Of a stretch of DNA of 10,814 nucleotides, positions 1 through 6,379 are shown piece after piece. The notes under the pieces were generated by a model. That model worked only from the letters and a program-made list of their open reading frames with translations, had not been told where the DNA came from and did no database searches. The position numbers and the translations under genes are program-made. This DNA comes from an uncultured Clostridia bacterium (GTDB lineage Bacteria; Bacillota; Clostridia; Oscillospirales; Acutalibacteraceae): NCBI GenBank assembly GCA_947168785.1, contig CAMVNL010000038.1, forward strand, positions 1 through 10,814, given 5' to 3'. The stretch's first letter is position 1, and each line of letters begins with the position of its first letter.

Positions 1-17
1 AGAATGGAGAAATACCT

Positions 18-1118
18 ATGAAAAACAGCTTCGGAAGCAGCCTCACGGTAACGCTCTTCGGCGAAAGCCACGGCCCCGCGGTGGGCGTGGTGCTGGACGG
101 GCTCTGCCCCGGCCTGCCGGTGAGCAAAGAGCGCATCGACGCGCTGCTGGCCCGCCGCCGCCCCTCTCTGGCGACGGATACCGCCCGGGTGGAGCCGGAT
201 CACTGGCAGATATTGAGCGGCGTGTTTGAAGGCCGGACCACCGGCACGCCCCTGTGTATCGTGATCCCCAACGAGAACGTGCGCAGCGGCGACTACGACT
301 ACGGCAAGGCAAGGCCCTCCCATGCGGATTACGCGGCCTTCGCCAAGTACCACGGCTATGAGGATTACCGGGGCGGAGGCCACTTCTCCGGCCGGGTGAC
401 GGCGGCGCTGGTGGCGGCGGGGGGCGTCGTGATCCCCGCGCTGGAGGCGGTTGGCGTGAACGTGGGCACCCATATTTTACAGTGCGGCGGCGTGGACGAC
501 GACCCCTTCTCCGACGCGATAGAGCGGGAGATCGCGCTGCTGTCGGAAAAGACCATGCCCGTGCTCAACGACGCGGCGGCGCGGCTGATGCAGGAAAAGA
601 TCGCTGCGGCCAAGGCGGAGGGCGACAGCCTGGGCGGCGTGACCCAGACGGCGGTCACGGGCCTGCCCGCGGGGCTCGGCGAGCCCTGGTTCGACTCTGT
701 GGAGGGCGTGCTCTCCCGGGCGCTGTTCGGCGTGGGCGGCGTCAAGGGCGTGGCCTTCGGCGTGGGCTTCGCGGGGGCGGCCCTGCGGGGCAGCGAATAC
801 AACGATCCCCTGCGGGTAGAGGGCGGCGCGGTGCGCTCCGTCACCAACCGCAACGGCGGCGTCAACGGCGGTCTCACCAACGGCATGCCCGTGGTGTTCC
901 GGTGCGCGGTGAAGCCAACCCCCTCCATCGCCAAGCCCCAGCAGACCGTGGATTTCGTGACGCACGAAAACGCGGAGATCACCGTGGGCGGGCGGCACGA
1001 CCCGGCCATCATCCGCCGCGTCTGCCCCGTCATCGACAGCGTCACGGCGCTGGCGGTCTATGACCTGCTGGCCGGGCGCTTCGGCACGGATTGCTTTGTG
1101 AAAGGGATTGCGACGTGA
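18..1118 (+). CDS. aroC: Chorismate synthase
   Basis: This cytosolic, reduced-FMN-dependent enzyme converts 5-enolpyruvylshikimate 3-phosphate to chorismate, the last step of the shikimate pathway. The 366-residue product is of normal family length. The family signatures are visible in order: GESHG at residues 15-19 with the first catalytic His at 18, RPSHADY around residues 99-105 with the second conserved His at 102, GGGHFSGRVTAA at 119-130, and the C-terminal RHDPA at 326-330 carrying the conserved Asp 328. The start is fixed by GGAG 8 bases before the ATG. No promoter is visible because the window opens only 17 bases upstream, so the gene may be inside an operon that begins to the left. 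It is followed after 219 bases by aroE-aroK on the same strand. Confidence 0.97.
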   Translation: MKNSFGSSLTVTLFGESHGPAVGVVLDGLCPGLPVSKERIDALLARRRPSLATDTARVEPDHWQILSGVFEGRTTGTPLCIVIPNENVRSGDYDYGKARPSHADYAAFAKYHGYEDYRGGGHFSGRVTAALVAAGGVVIPALEAVGVNVGTHILQCGGVDDDPFSDAIEREIALLSEKTMPVLNDAAARLMQEKIAAAKAEGDSLGGVTQTAVTGLPAGLGEPWFDSVEGVLSRALFGVGGVKGVAFGVGFAGAALRGSEYNDPLRVEGGAVRSVTNRNGGVNGGLTNGMPVVFRCAVKPTPSIAKPQQTVDFVTHENAEITVGGRHDPAIIRRVCPVIDSVTALAVYDLLAGRFGTDCFVKGIAT

Positions 1119-1126
1119 GAGGAAAG

Positions 1127-1261
1127 ATTTGTCGGGCTGACGCCCGAAAAGTTAAAAGTTGAAAGTTAAAATGTGGGGCCTGCGGCCGGCATTATAATAT
1201 ATAATCAAGCCCGACAGGGCTTCCGAATTTCAACTTTTAACTTTCAACTTTCAACTTTTTT
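1127..1261. repeat. AT-rich inverted repeat with inner hairpins between aroC and aroE-aroK
   Basis: Two 25-base arms at 1147-1171 and 1235-1259 are reverse complements with one mismatch (24 of 25). They are built of AAAGTT-like units. Just outside the left arm is a small hairpin, CGGGC-TGAC-GCCCG (1133-1146). Between the arms lie GGCC-TGC-GGCC and AAGCCC-GACA-GGGCTT. The right arm ends in a T run. The arms could pair in an aroC-aroE mRNA into a long, weak A/U stem. A TATAAT at 1193-1198 inside the element has no good -35 box at normal distance, so I do not call a promoter. The AT content contrasts sharply with the GC-rich flanking genes. Confidence 0.75.
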
Positions 1262-1337
1262 GTCGAGCCAACAGCGCAACAAACTGCCATTTATTTATTC
1301 CACAACAATCCAAACTGAACCAACAGGGGGCGAAACC

Positions 1338-2567
1338 ATGAAATACGGCCTGATCGGCGAAAAGCTGGGGCATAGCTGGTCCTGTGAGATCCACCGTCTG
1401 ATCCCGGCGGATTATGACTACGAACTGAAAGAGCTGAAACCGGAGGAGGTGGGGGCGTTTGTGTCCTCCCGGGATTTCCGGGCCTTCAACGTGACCATCC
1501 CCTACAAAAAAACGGTGATCCCGTTTCTGGATCACCTGTCGGAGGAGGCCGCGCTCACCGGCAGCGTCAACACGGTGGTCAACCGGGACGGCACGCTTTT
1601 CGGCTACAATACGGACGTGTTCGGGCTGACGGCCCAACTGCTGCGGGACGGCAACGCCATCCGGGGCAAACAGACCTTCGTGCTGGGCACGGGGGGCGTG
1701 TCAAAGTCCGCGGCGGAGGCGGCCCGGCGGGCGGGGGCGCGGGACGTGACCTTCGTCTCCCGCGGGGAAAAAGACGGCGCGGTGACCTATGAAGCGCTGC
1801 TCACCCGCGCTGCGGAGGTGGAATATATCGTCAACTGCACCCCGGTGGGCATGTTCCCCCGCAGCGGCGTCAGCCCCGTGAACGTCGCGGACTATCCCAA
1901 CCTCTGCGGCGTGACGGACCTGATCTATAACCCCCTGCGCAGCGAGCTGGTGCGCCAGGCGCGGGCGCTGGGCCTTCCCGCCCAGAACGGCCTGTATATG
2001 CTCTGCGCCCAGGCGGTGAAGGCGGCGTCCCTGTTTTTCGATATGGAATTTTCGCCGGAGTTGGCAGGGACAATCTGCGACAGGCTGACCGAAGAGAAAG
2101 AAAATATCGTCCTCATCGGCATGCCCGCCAGCGGCAAAACCACCGTGGGCAGGCTCCTGGCGCGGCGGCTGAACCGGCCTTTTATCGACACGGACGAAGT
2201 GATCGTGGCAAAAGCGGGGAAGTCCATCCCGGATATCTTCGCGCAGGAGGGCGAGGTGGTCTTCCGGCAGATCGAAAGCGACGTGATCCGGGAGGTGGGC
2301 GCAAAGACCGGCGCGGTGATCGCCACCGGCGGCGGCGCGGTGCTGCGGCCCGAAAACGTGACCGCCCTGAAGCAGAACGGCAAAGTATTCTTCCTTGACC
2401 GCGCCCCGGAAAAGCTCTCCCCCGGCACAGGCCGGCCCCTCTTTTCCGACCCGCAGCAGGCCTTTCAATTATACGCCCAGCGCGAACCCCTCTACCGCGC
2501 CGCCGCGGACGTGACCGTAGACGGCAACGGCACCGTAGAAGAAACGGCGGGGAAAATCCACCCGTAG
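1338..2567 (+). CDS. aroE-aroK: Bifunctional shikimate dehydrogenase / shikimate kinase (AroE-AroK fusion)
   Basis: The 409-residue protein joins two consecutive shikimate-pathway enzymes. Residues 1-250 are shikimate dehydrogenase (3-dehydroshikimate to shikimate, using NADPH): substrate-binding GHSWS at 11-15 (the usual Pro after the second Ser is Cys16), catalytic Lys57 in NVTIPYK, Asn78 and Asp93, a dinucleotide-binding GTGGVSKSA at 117-125, and the C-terminal GLYMLCAQA around 219-226. Residues 256-409 are shikimate kinase (shikimate to shikimate 3-phosphate, using ATP): P-loop GMPASGKTT at 261-269, Asp284 and Asp286, FR at 309-310, GGG at 331-333, the lid TGRPL around Arg366 and Arg382. 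No key residue is missing from either half. The start at 1338 is chosen because AGGGGG lies 7 bases upstream and the conserved N-terminus begins there. The frame is open further upstream, but only through the repeat. The stop codon lies inside a hairpin repeat. Confidence 0.95.
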   Translation: MKYGLIGEKLGHSWSCEIHRLIPADYDYELKELKPEEVGAFVSSRDFRAFNVTIPYKKTVIPFLDHLSEEAALTGSVNTVVNRDGTLFGYNTDVFGLTAQLLRDGNAIRGKQTFVLGTGGVSKSAAEAARRAGARDVTFVSRGEKDGAVTYEALLTRAAEVEYIVNCTPVGMFPRSGVSPVNVADYPNLCGVTDLIYNPLRSELVRQARALGLPAQNGLYMLCAQAVKAASLFFDMEFSPELAGTICDRLTEEKENIVLIGMPASGKTTVGRLLARRLNRPFIDTDEVIVAKAGKSIPDIFAQEGEVVFRQIESDVIREVGAKTGAVIATGGGAVLRPENVTALKQNGKVFFLDRAPEKLSPGTGRPLFSDPQQAFQLYAQREPLYRAAADVTVDGNGTVEETAGKIHP

Positions 2568-2586
2568 CACGCAGCCTCAGCTGCGT
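2561..2586 (+). repeat. Hairpin repeat (GTAGCAC type) overlapping the aroE-aroK stop codon
   Basis: These 26 bases are identical to bases 6382-6407, inside the inverted repeat between the two-component genes. The core folds as ACGCAGC-CTCA-GCTGCGT, a 7-base-pair stem. The TAG of the conserved flank GTAGC is the stop codon of aroE-aroK (2565-2567). Degenerate relatives follow at about 2610-2621 (GTAGCACGACG) and 2690-2708 (CAGCACGG...GCGCCG). Confidence 0.75.
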
Positions 2587-2627
2587 CTTTGGCGCGAATG
2601 TTACTTTACGTAGCACGACGCCTTTTC

Positions 2628-2655
2628 AGAGCGGAGAGCGGAGTTCGGAGAGCGG
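2628..2655. repeat. Short tandem repeat, 7-base unit
   Basis: Four consecutive 7-base units are visible: AGAGCGG, AGAGCGG, AGTTCGG and AGAGCGG. They lie in the non-coding stretch after aroE-aroK, between hairpin repeats. No function can be read from them. Slippage during replication is a simple explanation. Confidence 0.7.
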
Positions 2656-2709
2656 AGATATTCCGGGACGAACAATCCCGCAGCACGGCACCTTGCGCCG
2701 TTATAAAAT

Positions 2710-2913
2710 GTAGCGCGGATCAGTGATCCGCCCCGCCGAAGGCGGTTTTTGACCTAAGTAACGCATTAAAACTAACGTGAATATATCATATCACCGTTCA
2801 AAATAATCGGAATCGCGTTGCGTCGCGGGTGTCCAGTGGACACCTCTGTGGCGCAGCCACAGAAGCGATGCCTGAGCCGACAGGCGAGATTGCGGCTCAC
2901 GGAGCCGCGCTAC
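2710..2913. repeat. Structured intergenic repeat, copy 1 (GTAGCGCGG...CCGCGCTAC ends)
   Basis: This element of about 204 bases starts GTAGCGCGG and ends with the reverse complement CCGCGCTAC. Both ends are flanked by similar TATAA-like sequence. It contains several hairpins: GCGGATCA-G-TGATCCGC near the left end, CCGCC-GAA-GGCGG (2733-2745), GTGTCC-AGT-GGACAC (2829-2843), CTGTGGC-GCA-GCCACAG (2846-2862) and GCGGCTC-CGT-GAGCCGC at the right end. Its reverse complement aligns with bases 4657-4740 of copy 2, with stems that differ by paired changes. It occupies part of the 774-base stretch 2568-3341, which otherwise holds no convincing intact gene. Confidence 0.8.
2733..2750 (+). terminator. Probable intrinsic terminator downstream of aroE-aroK
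   Basis: A CCGCC-GAA-GGCGG hairpin is followed directly by TTTTT. It lies about 165 bases after the aroE-aroK stop, within repeat copy 1, directly after a second hairpin. The stem is short (5 pairs) but all G-C. It would end plus-strand transcription from the aro genes before the convergent minus-strand exported-protein gene. Confidence 0.6.
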
Positions 2914-2979
2914 ATTATACGTCTGCGGCGTTTATCCAAAAGAACTCGACAAAGCCCTCTTTGAAGTTCCAGACAATTG

Positions 2980-3008
2980 TTGTGATTTCATCGGATAGAT
3001 GGTATAAT
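2980..3008 (+). promoter_or_regulatory. Sigma-A-type promoter facing an apparently empty region
   Basis: TTGTGA (-35, 2980-2985), a 17-base spacer and a perfect TATAAT (-10, 3003-3008) point rightwards. A transcript would start near 3015 and run into the reading frame beginning with ATG at 3033, then antisense to the end of the exported-protein gene. No intact gene is clearly served, so it may belong to a small RNA, a short peptide gene or a decayed gene. Confidence 0.5.
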
Positions 3009-3032
3009 CGATCAGAAAACAAGTAAGATAAC

Positions 3033-3335
3033 ATGCAAGATAATACGCAAGATATCAAAGGGTGGAAACCCGGACAATACGCGGTCCACAGAGGCGGTGA
3101 AGTGAATATGTGCATGCAAGAGACAGAAAAAAACGTACAGATCGAAAGCGCGGACCCGTATATGGGATCACTGGGGGAGTGGATCGACCGGGCCTTTGAC
3201 GGCTTTGCGCAGCCGTACCCGGCAGGACGGAGAGCAAACGGCTTACCGCCAGACGGCGGCGATCGTAAAAGAAAAAGCGCAGCCGGAGCGGCGGACCGTC
3301 CCGGCTGCAATGGGGAAGAGAAAAGGTGTGTGCGG
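3033..3335 (+). pseudogene. Possible short or frameshifted reading frame behind the 2980 promoter; unrecognised
   Basis: I do not recognise this sequence. From ATG 3033, coding-like codons run to about 3210 (MQDNTQDIKGWKPG at the start, GSLGEWIDRAFDGFAQ later). From about 3205 the coding-like pattern moves to the next frame (RTRQDGEQTAYRQTAAIVKE), as if one base had been gained or two lost. The first frame stays open to 4529, but only as the antisense of the exported-protein gene, so that length means nothing. Against a real gene: no strong ribosome site precedes 3033 (a GGCGGTGA lies before an internal GTG/ATG near 3102-3108), and the second part overlaps the minus-strand terminator. Just upstream, codons 2912-2998 (ending YPKELDKALFEVPDN...stop) may be another fragment. 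Decayed coding sequence is my best reading, held weakly. Confidence 0.25.
3266..3308 (-). terminator. Intrinsic terminator of the exported-protein gene
   Basis: Read on the minus strand, GCAGCCGG pairs perfectly with CCGGCTGC (3301-3308 with 3279-3286) across a 14-base loop. GC and then TTTTTCTTTTA (3276-3266) follow. It lies 33 bases beyond the stop of the exported-protein gene, which suits a normal rho-independent terminator for that gene. Confidence 0.8.
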
Positions 3336-3341
3336 AAGGAT

Positions 3342-4463
3342 TTATTTTCCGAATACTTTCTTGATGAACTCCACCACTCTCAGGAAGAAAGCGGCGATGC
3401 TCTTCATGATGCGGCGGATCGGGGATTCGGACTGCGTCGGTTCCTCGGGCGTTTCCGTCTCCGCGGCGGGCTTGACCTTCAGCAGCGCAAACAGATCCGC
3501 GCTCTCCGGATACCAGAAAGTGTATTCCTCTCCGTCGACGGTCTCCGTGATCTTGCCGCTTACCACGTTGCGGCTGAAATCCGCGTACCATTCGCCGGAA
3601 CGGATCATGCTCATCTCCTCTTCGGTGGGGGGCTGGCTCAGGTTCATGGCGGCCATCAGCGCGGCCGTGTCGGCAAAGTCGATATAATAACCGCCCTCTT
3701 CGGCGTCTTCTATGGCAGAAGCCACGCGGACCCAGGGCGAGGCCGCGACCGTCGCCGCGGTCGCCTGACGGATGCTGACGTCCAGCGCGTGAACAAGGAT
3801 CATGTTAAGCTGGCCGATGGAATAGTCGACCAGGTAACGGCCGTACGGGAACGCCATCCCGTTGATCTGATAGCGGTAAAGATTGCCGCCGGGGTTGTAG
3901 TCAAAGGTATTCTGGTTGTAATACATATCGGCGATATCTTTGCATTGCACCGCCAGCTGCTGCAGGATATCAGAGGACGGCGCCTGACCGCCGTGCTGCG
4001 CGGAATACTGTGCGGCGTAATACGACGTAAATTCCGGCACGGCGCAGGCATACCACGCGGCCTCGTCGATGTAATAATCGCCGACCTGAATACCCGCCAG
4101 ATTCTTATGGACGTTCACAAAGCTGACGCCCACTTCTCTGGCGCAGCAGATATAAGGCTGCTGTGTCCGGCTGTAGATGCCGTTGAGCTCGGCGTCAGCG
4201 TTTTCCACCTTGACCATTGCCGCGTCGAAATCCGCGTACCAATCGCCTGCGTTGAAGCGCGCCAGCACGGCGGCCTTTTCCTCCTCGGTCGCGTTCGCGT
4301 CGCACAGCGCGGTGAAATCAAACCAGACGTCGCCGTGCGCCAGCCCGGCGGGGGAGATGGGCACCCGCTCCCAGTTGTAATTGTCGTCCGCGAAGGCGAC
4401 AGCGCCCAGCGACAGCGTCATCACCAGCGCCAAAAGAACGGAAAGGATTTTTTTGGTTTTCAT
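3342..4463 (-). CDS. Exported protein of unknown function with duplicated WYADF segment and cationic amphipathic tail
   Basis: The 373-residue product begins with a clear Sec signal peptide: KTKK, a hydrophobic core, and likely cleavage after AFA at residue 25. I do not recognise a family. A segment occurs twice: VWFDF...ATEEE...GDWYADF at 47-79 and YYIDF...PTEEE...GEWYADF at 259-296, with a similar GDYYID at 128-133 between them. The middle is rich in Tyr and aromatic residues and has five Cys (54, 106, 107, 140, 174). A Pro/Glu/Thr-rich linker (about 332-347) leads to a C-terminal helix (348-373) with alternating Ile/Phe/Val and Arg/Lys, net positive, like a membrane- or wall-binding tail. 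TCTCCT on the plus strand gives AGGAGA 7 bases before the ATG. The gene has its own promoter with LytTR-type operator repeats and its own terminator, so it is probably controlled by the adjacent two-component system. Confidence 0.9.
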   Translation of the reverse strand: MKTKKILSVLLALVMTLSLGAVAFADDNYNWERVPISPAGLAHGDVWFDFTALCDANATEEEKAAVLARFNAGDWYADFDAAMVKVENADAELNGIYSRTQQPYICCAREVGVSFVNVHKNLAGIQVGDYYIDEAAWYACAVPEFTSYYAAQYSAQHGGQAPSSDILQQLAVQCKDIADMYYNQNTFDYNPGGNLYRYQINGMAFPYGRYLVDYSIGQLNMILVHALDVSIRQATAATVAASPWVRVASAIEDAEEGGYYIDFADTAALMAAMNLSQPPTEEEMSMIRSGEWYADFSRNVVSGKITETVDGEEYTFWYPESADLFALLKVKPAAETETPEEPTQSESPIRRIMKSIAAFFLRVVEFIKKVFGK

Positions 4464-4522
4464 GATCTTTTCTCCTTTTTTTCTGATATTTCTTGCATAG
4501 GATATTGCTTCCTACGGTTTCC

Positions 4523-4550
4523 ATTATAGAAAACCGGAACGGAAAAGCAA
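4523..4550 (-). promoter_or_regulatory. Promoter of the exported-protein gene
   Basis: On the minus strand, TTGCTT (4550-4545), a 16-base spacer and a perfect TATAAT (4528-4523) lie about 60 bases before the start codon. The weak -35 box and short spacer are typical of promoters that need an activator. The paired operator repeats begin 6 bases upstream of the -35 box. Confidence 0.7.
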
Positions 4551-4556
4551 GACCTT

Positions 4557-4586
4557 CGGCGCGAACGATGCGTTTTTCGGCGCGAA
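4557..4586 (-). promoter_or_regulatory. Putative LytTR operator, paired 9-base direct repeats (exported-protein promoter)
   Basis: CGGCGCGAA on the plus strand (TTCGCGCCG in the direction of the gene) occurs at 4557-4565 and 4578-4586. The repeats start 21 bases apart with a 12-base spacer. Known LytTR regulators bind pairs of about 9-base direct repeats two helical turns apart, just upstream of the -35 box. The same pair with the same spacing and the same 6-base gap to the -35 box precedes the LytTR gene itself. Confidence 0.75.
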
Positions 4587-4656
4587 AAGCGTTTGCGCGG
4601 GAGTAAATTGAAATCAGTCGAGAGGTCACCGATTGTGTGAAATACTTCCCCATGGG

Positions 4657-4850
4657 GTAGCGCGGCTGCCCACAGCCGGTCTCACCTGCCGGTTCGGTCG
4701 GTGCTTCTGCTTCGCAGAGGTGCCCACTGGGCACCCGCACCCCGCCGTCAGGCGGTTTTTGACAAAAACAACATTATAGAAAACGTAAAACCAAAATAAA
4801 CTAATGTTTGGAACCGGCTTCGCCGGGGCGGCTGTGGGCAGCCGCGCTAC
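4657..4850. repeat. Structured intergenic repeat, copy 2, inverted relative to copy 1
   Basis: This 194-base element has perfect 22-base inverted ends: GTAGCGCGG followed by CTG-CCCA-CAG, and their reverse complement at 4829-4850. Inside are TCTGC-TTC-GCAGA (4706-4718), GTGCCC-ACT-GGGCAC (4720-4734), CCGCC-GTCA-GGCGG followed by TTTTT (4742-4760) and CCGGC-TTC-GCCGG (4814-4826). The left half aligns with the reverse complement of copy 1 (2829-2913), so the two copies bracket 2914-4656 in opposite orientation. It lies in the 446-base gap 4464-4909, which otherwise holds only the exported-protein promoter and operators. I see no gene in that gap. It is 60 bases beyond the kinase stop codon. Confidence 0.8.
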
Positions 4851-4909
4851 CACCGTGAGAAAGGTTTCCTCGTAAAATCGTCAATACATCAAGTGGGAAA
4901 GTTGAGAAA

Positions 4910-6268
4910 CTAACGACTGGATTCGTCCAAGGAATTCCGGTATCGCAGGGAGAGGCGCAGGGTGAAGCGGCCGTTTTCGACCTCAAAATCCACGTTGTCC
5001 GATCCGTAGTTGGCGGCGGCTTTTTTGATGTTTTTCAGCCCGAAGCCGTGGCGGTTTTTATCCGCTTTGGTGGTCTGCATCTCGCCGTTTTTCAGGTTCA
5101 GCTCCCTGGCGACGGGGTTGGAGACGGTGACGAACACCTCGTCCCCCACGGCGCGGGAGGTCACGGTGATCTCTTTCTCGCCCTCTGTCTGCCGGCAGGC
5201 CTCTATGGCGTTGTCCAGCGCGTTGGGGAAGATGGTATAGATATCGTCCGGCGAGATCCCCTCCGCGGGGAAGCGGCTTTCGTTGGTGAAGACGATCCGG
5301 ATCCCGTCCTTCCGGGCGGTCTGCTGCTCGCAGAACAGCACCGTATCCAGCCGGGTGTTGCCCGTATGGTAACGGGTCCCCTCCGTCTCCGCGAAGGCCC
5401 CCAGCTCGTTGGCGATCTCCCGGGCCGCCTCCGGGTTGTTGTCGTTCAGGTAGGCCACCATGGGGCGCAGCTTTTTCAGCAGGTCATGGCGGAACAGCCG
5501 CAGGTCCTCGTTGACGCTTTCCATCGTCTCGTAGTGAAGGATCTGCCGGTCCAGCTCCCGCCGGAAGGTCTCCTCCGCCTTTTTCGCCCGTACCGTCGTC
5601 GCCACGCCGTAGAGGACCGTCGCGGCGAACAGCGGCAGGTTCGTGAGCGCGAAGGCGAACTCCGGCAGCCGGTCGGGGGAGAGCATCGACCCGAACATCA
5701 CCAGCGACGCCATGAAGGCGCTGAGGGACAGGGCGATGAGCACGAAAAGCACGGGATCCAGCCGCAGCAGCGGTTCAAACACGTTCTTCCGTTCCCGGCG
5801 GGCGTACAGCGCCAGAAGCAGCAGCAAAAACAGTACGTGCAGCAGCAGCTCCACCAAAAAAGCGGGCGGCGCGTCCAGATCGTCGATGGTATAGCGGAAG
5901 AAGAGCATCAGGATCATGTATTTCGGCACGTCGATCAGGCAGCTGCACCCAAGCGCCGCTGCCATGCCCTTTAAGATGGAGCGGGCGGGCGAAAGCAGGG
6001 CGGCGCAGACGAAGGGCGCCAGCAGGGAGAGCGTTTCCCACGCCAGCGGCAGCGCCGCGCCGCCGTTCAGACAGAAGGGGCGCGCAACGCCCACGGCCGC
6101 GCTCAGCAGCAGGGCGGCGATCCATCGCGGCGGATCCCTGCGCAGGGAGATGCGGAACACCGCCGGGACCGCCAACAGGCAGATCAGCGAAAAAAACAGG
6201 TGGTTCACCGCGGAAAGCGTACAGAATAAAGCGGTGTGGGACGTGATCGTCTCCGCAAGCTGGGTCAT
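4910..6268 (-). CDS. Membrane sensor histidine kinase, GHKL family (AgrC-like)
   Basis: The 452-residue kinase should sense a signal at the membrane and phosphorylate the LytTR regulator encoded upstream. About seven hydrophobic segments fill residues 11-222 (roughly 11-39, 49-67, 75-92, 97-125, 137-155, 172-193, 202-222). A helical linker leads to the phospho-acceptor motif LRLFRHDLLKKL with His261. The ATPase domain follows, with N box NALDNAIEA at 349-357 and G box HGFGL at 407-411 running into KNIKKAAANYG. This is the organisation of peptide-sensing HPK10 kinases such as AgrC, but no agrB- or signal-peptide-like gene is visible nearby, so the ligand is unknown. The start at 6268 is preferred over an in-frame ATG 30 bases upstream because AGGAGG lies 7 bases before it. 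It is probably co-transcribed with the regulator across a 239-base gap. Confidence 0.93.
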   Translation of the reverse strand: MTQLAETITSHTALFCTLSAVNHLFFSLICLLAVPAVFRISLRRDPPRWIAALLLSAAVGVARPFCLNGGAALPLAWETLSLLAPFVCAALLSPARSILKGMAAALGCSCLIDVPKYMILMLFFRYTIDDLDAPPAFLVELLLHVLFLLLLLALYARRERKNVFEPLLRLDPVLFVLIALSLSAFMASLVMFGSMLSPDRLPEFAFALTNLPLFAATVLYGVATTVRAKKAEETFRRELDRQILHYETMESVNEDLRLFRHDLLKKLRPMVAYLNDNNPEAAREIANELGAFAETEGTRYHTGNTRLDTVLFCEQQTARKDGIRIVFTNESRFPAEGISPDDIYTIFPNALDNAIEACRQTEGEKEITVTSRAVGDEVFVTVSNPVARELNLKNGEMQTTKADKNRHGFGLKNIKKAAANYGSDNVDFEVENGRFTLRLSLRYRNSLDESSR

Positions 6269-6379
6269 ATAGTTTCCTCCTTCCAGAAGAACGCGCAAGC
6301 CACGCGGGTTTCTTGATTATGGATGGATGATGGGACTATGGGGGAGGAGCTTCAAATTGGAATTTGTCGCGCTGACGCG

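Noticed and set aside
1190..1205. A promoter for aroE-aroK based on TATAAT at 1193-1198
   Set aside because: At 17 bases upstream the sequence is AATGTG, and the nearest TTGAAA is 28 bases away, too far for a sigma-A promoter.
1173..1337. An upstream ATG (1173) in frame with aroE-aroK, adding 55 residues
   Set aside because: The extension translates the AT-rich inverted repeat. The AroE domain begins at 1338 with a good ribosome site.
3033..4529. A 498-codon open frame on the plus strand
   Set aside because: From 3342 on it is the antisense of the exported-protein gene, which has a signal peptide, ribosome site, promoter and terminator. The plus-strand translation there is low-complexity in style and has no recognisable domain.
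4742..4760. A terminator for the histidine kinase gene
   Set aside because: The T run follows the hairpin on the plus strand, whereas the kinase is on the minus strand. Read on the minus strand the hairpin is preceded by A and not followed by T.
6269..6298. An ATG 30 bases upstream of the kinase start
   Set aside because: The downstream ATG at 6268 has AGGAGG at ideal distance, which itself lies within the would-be extension.
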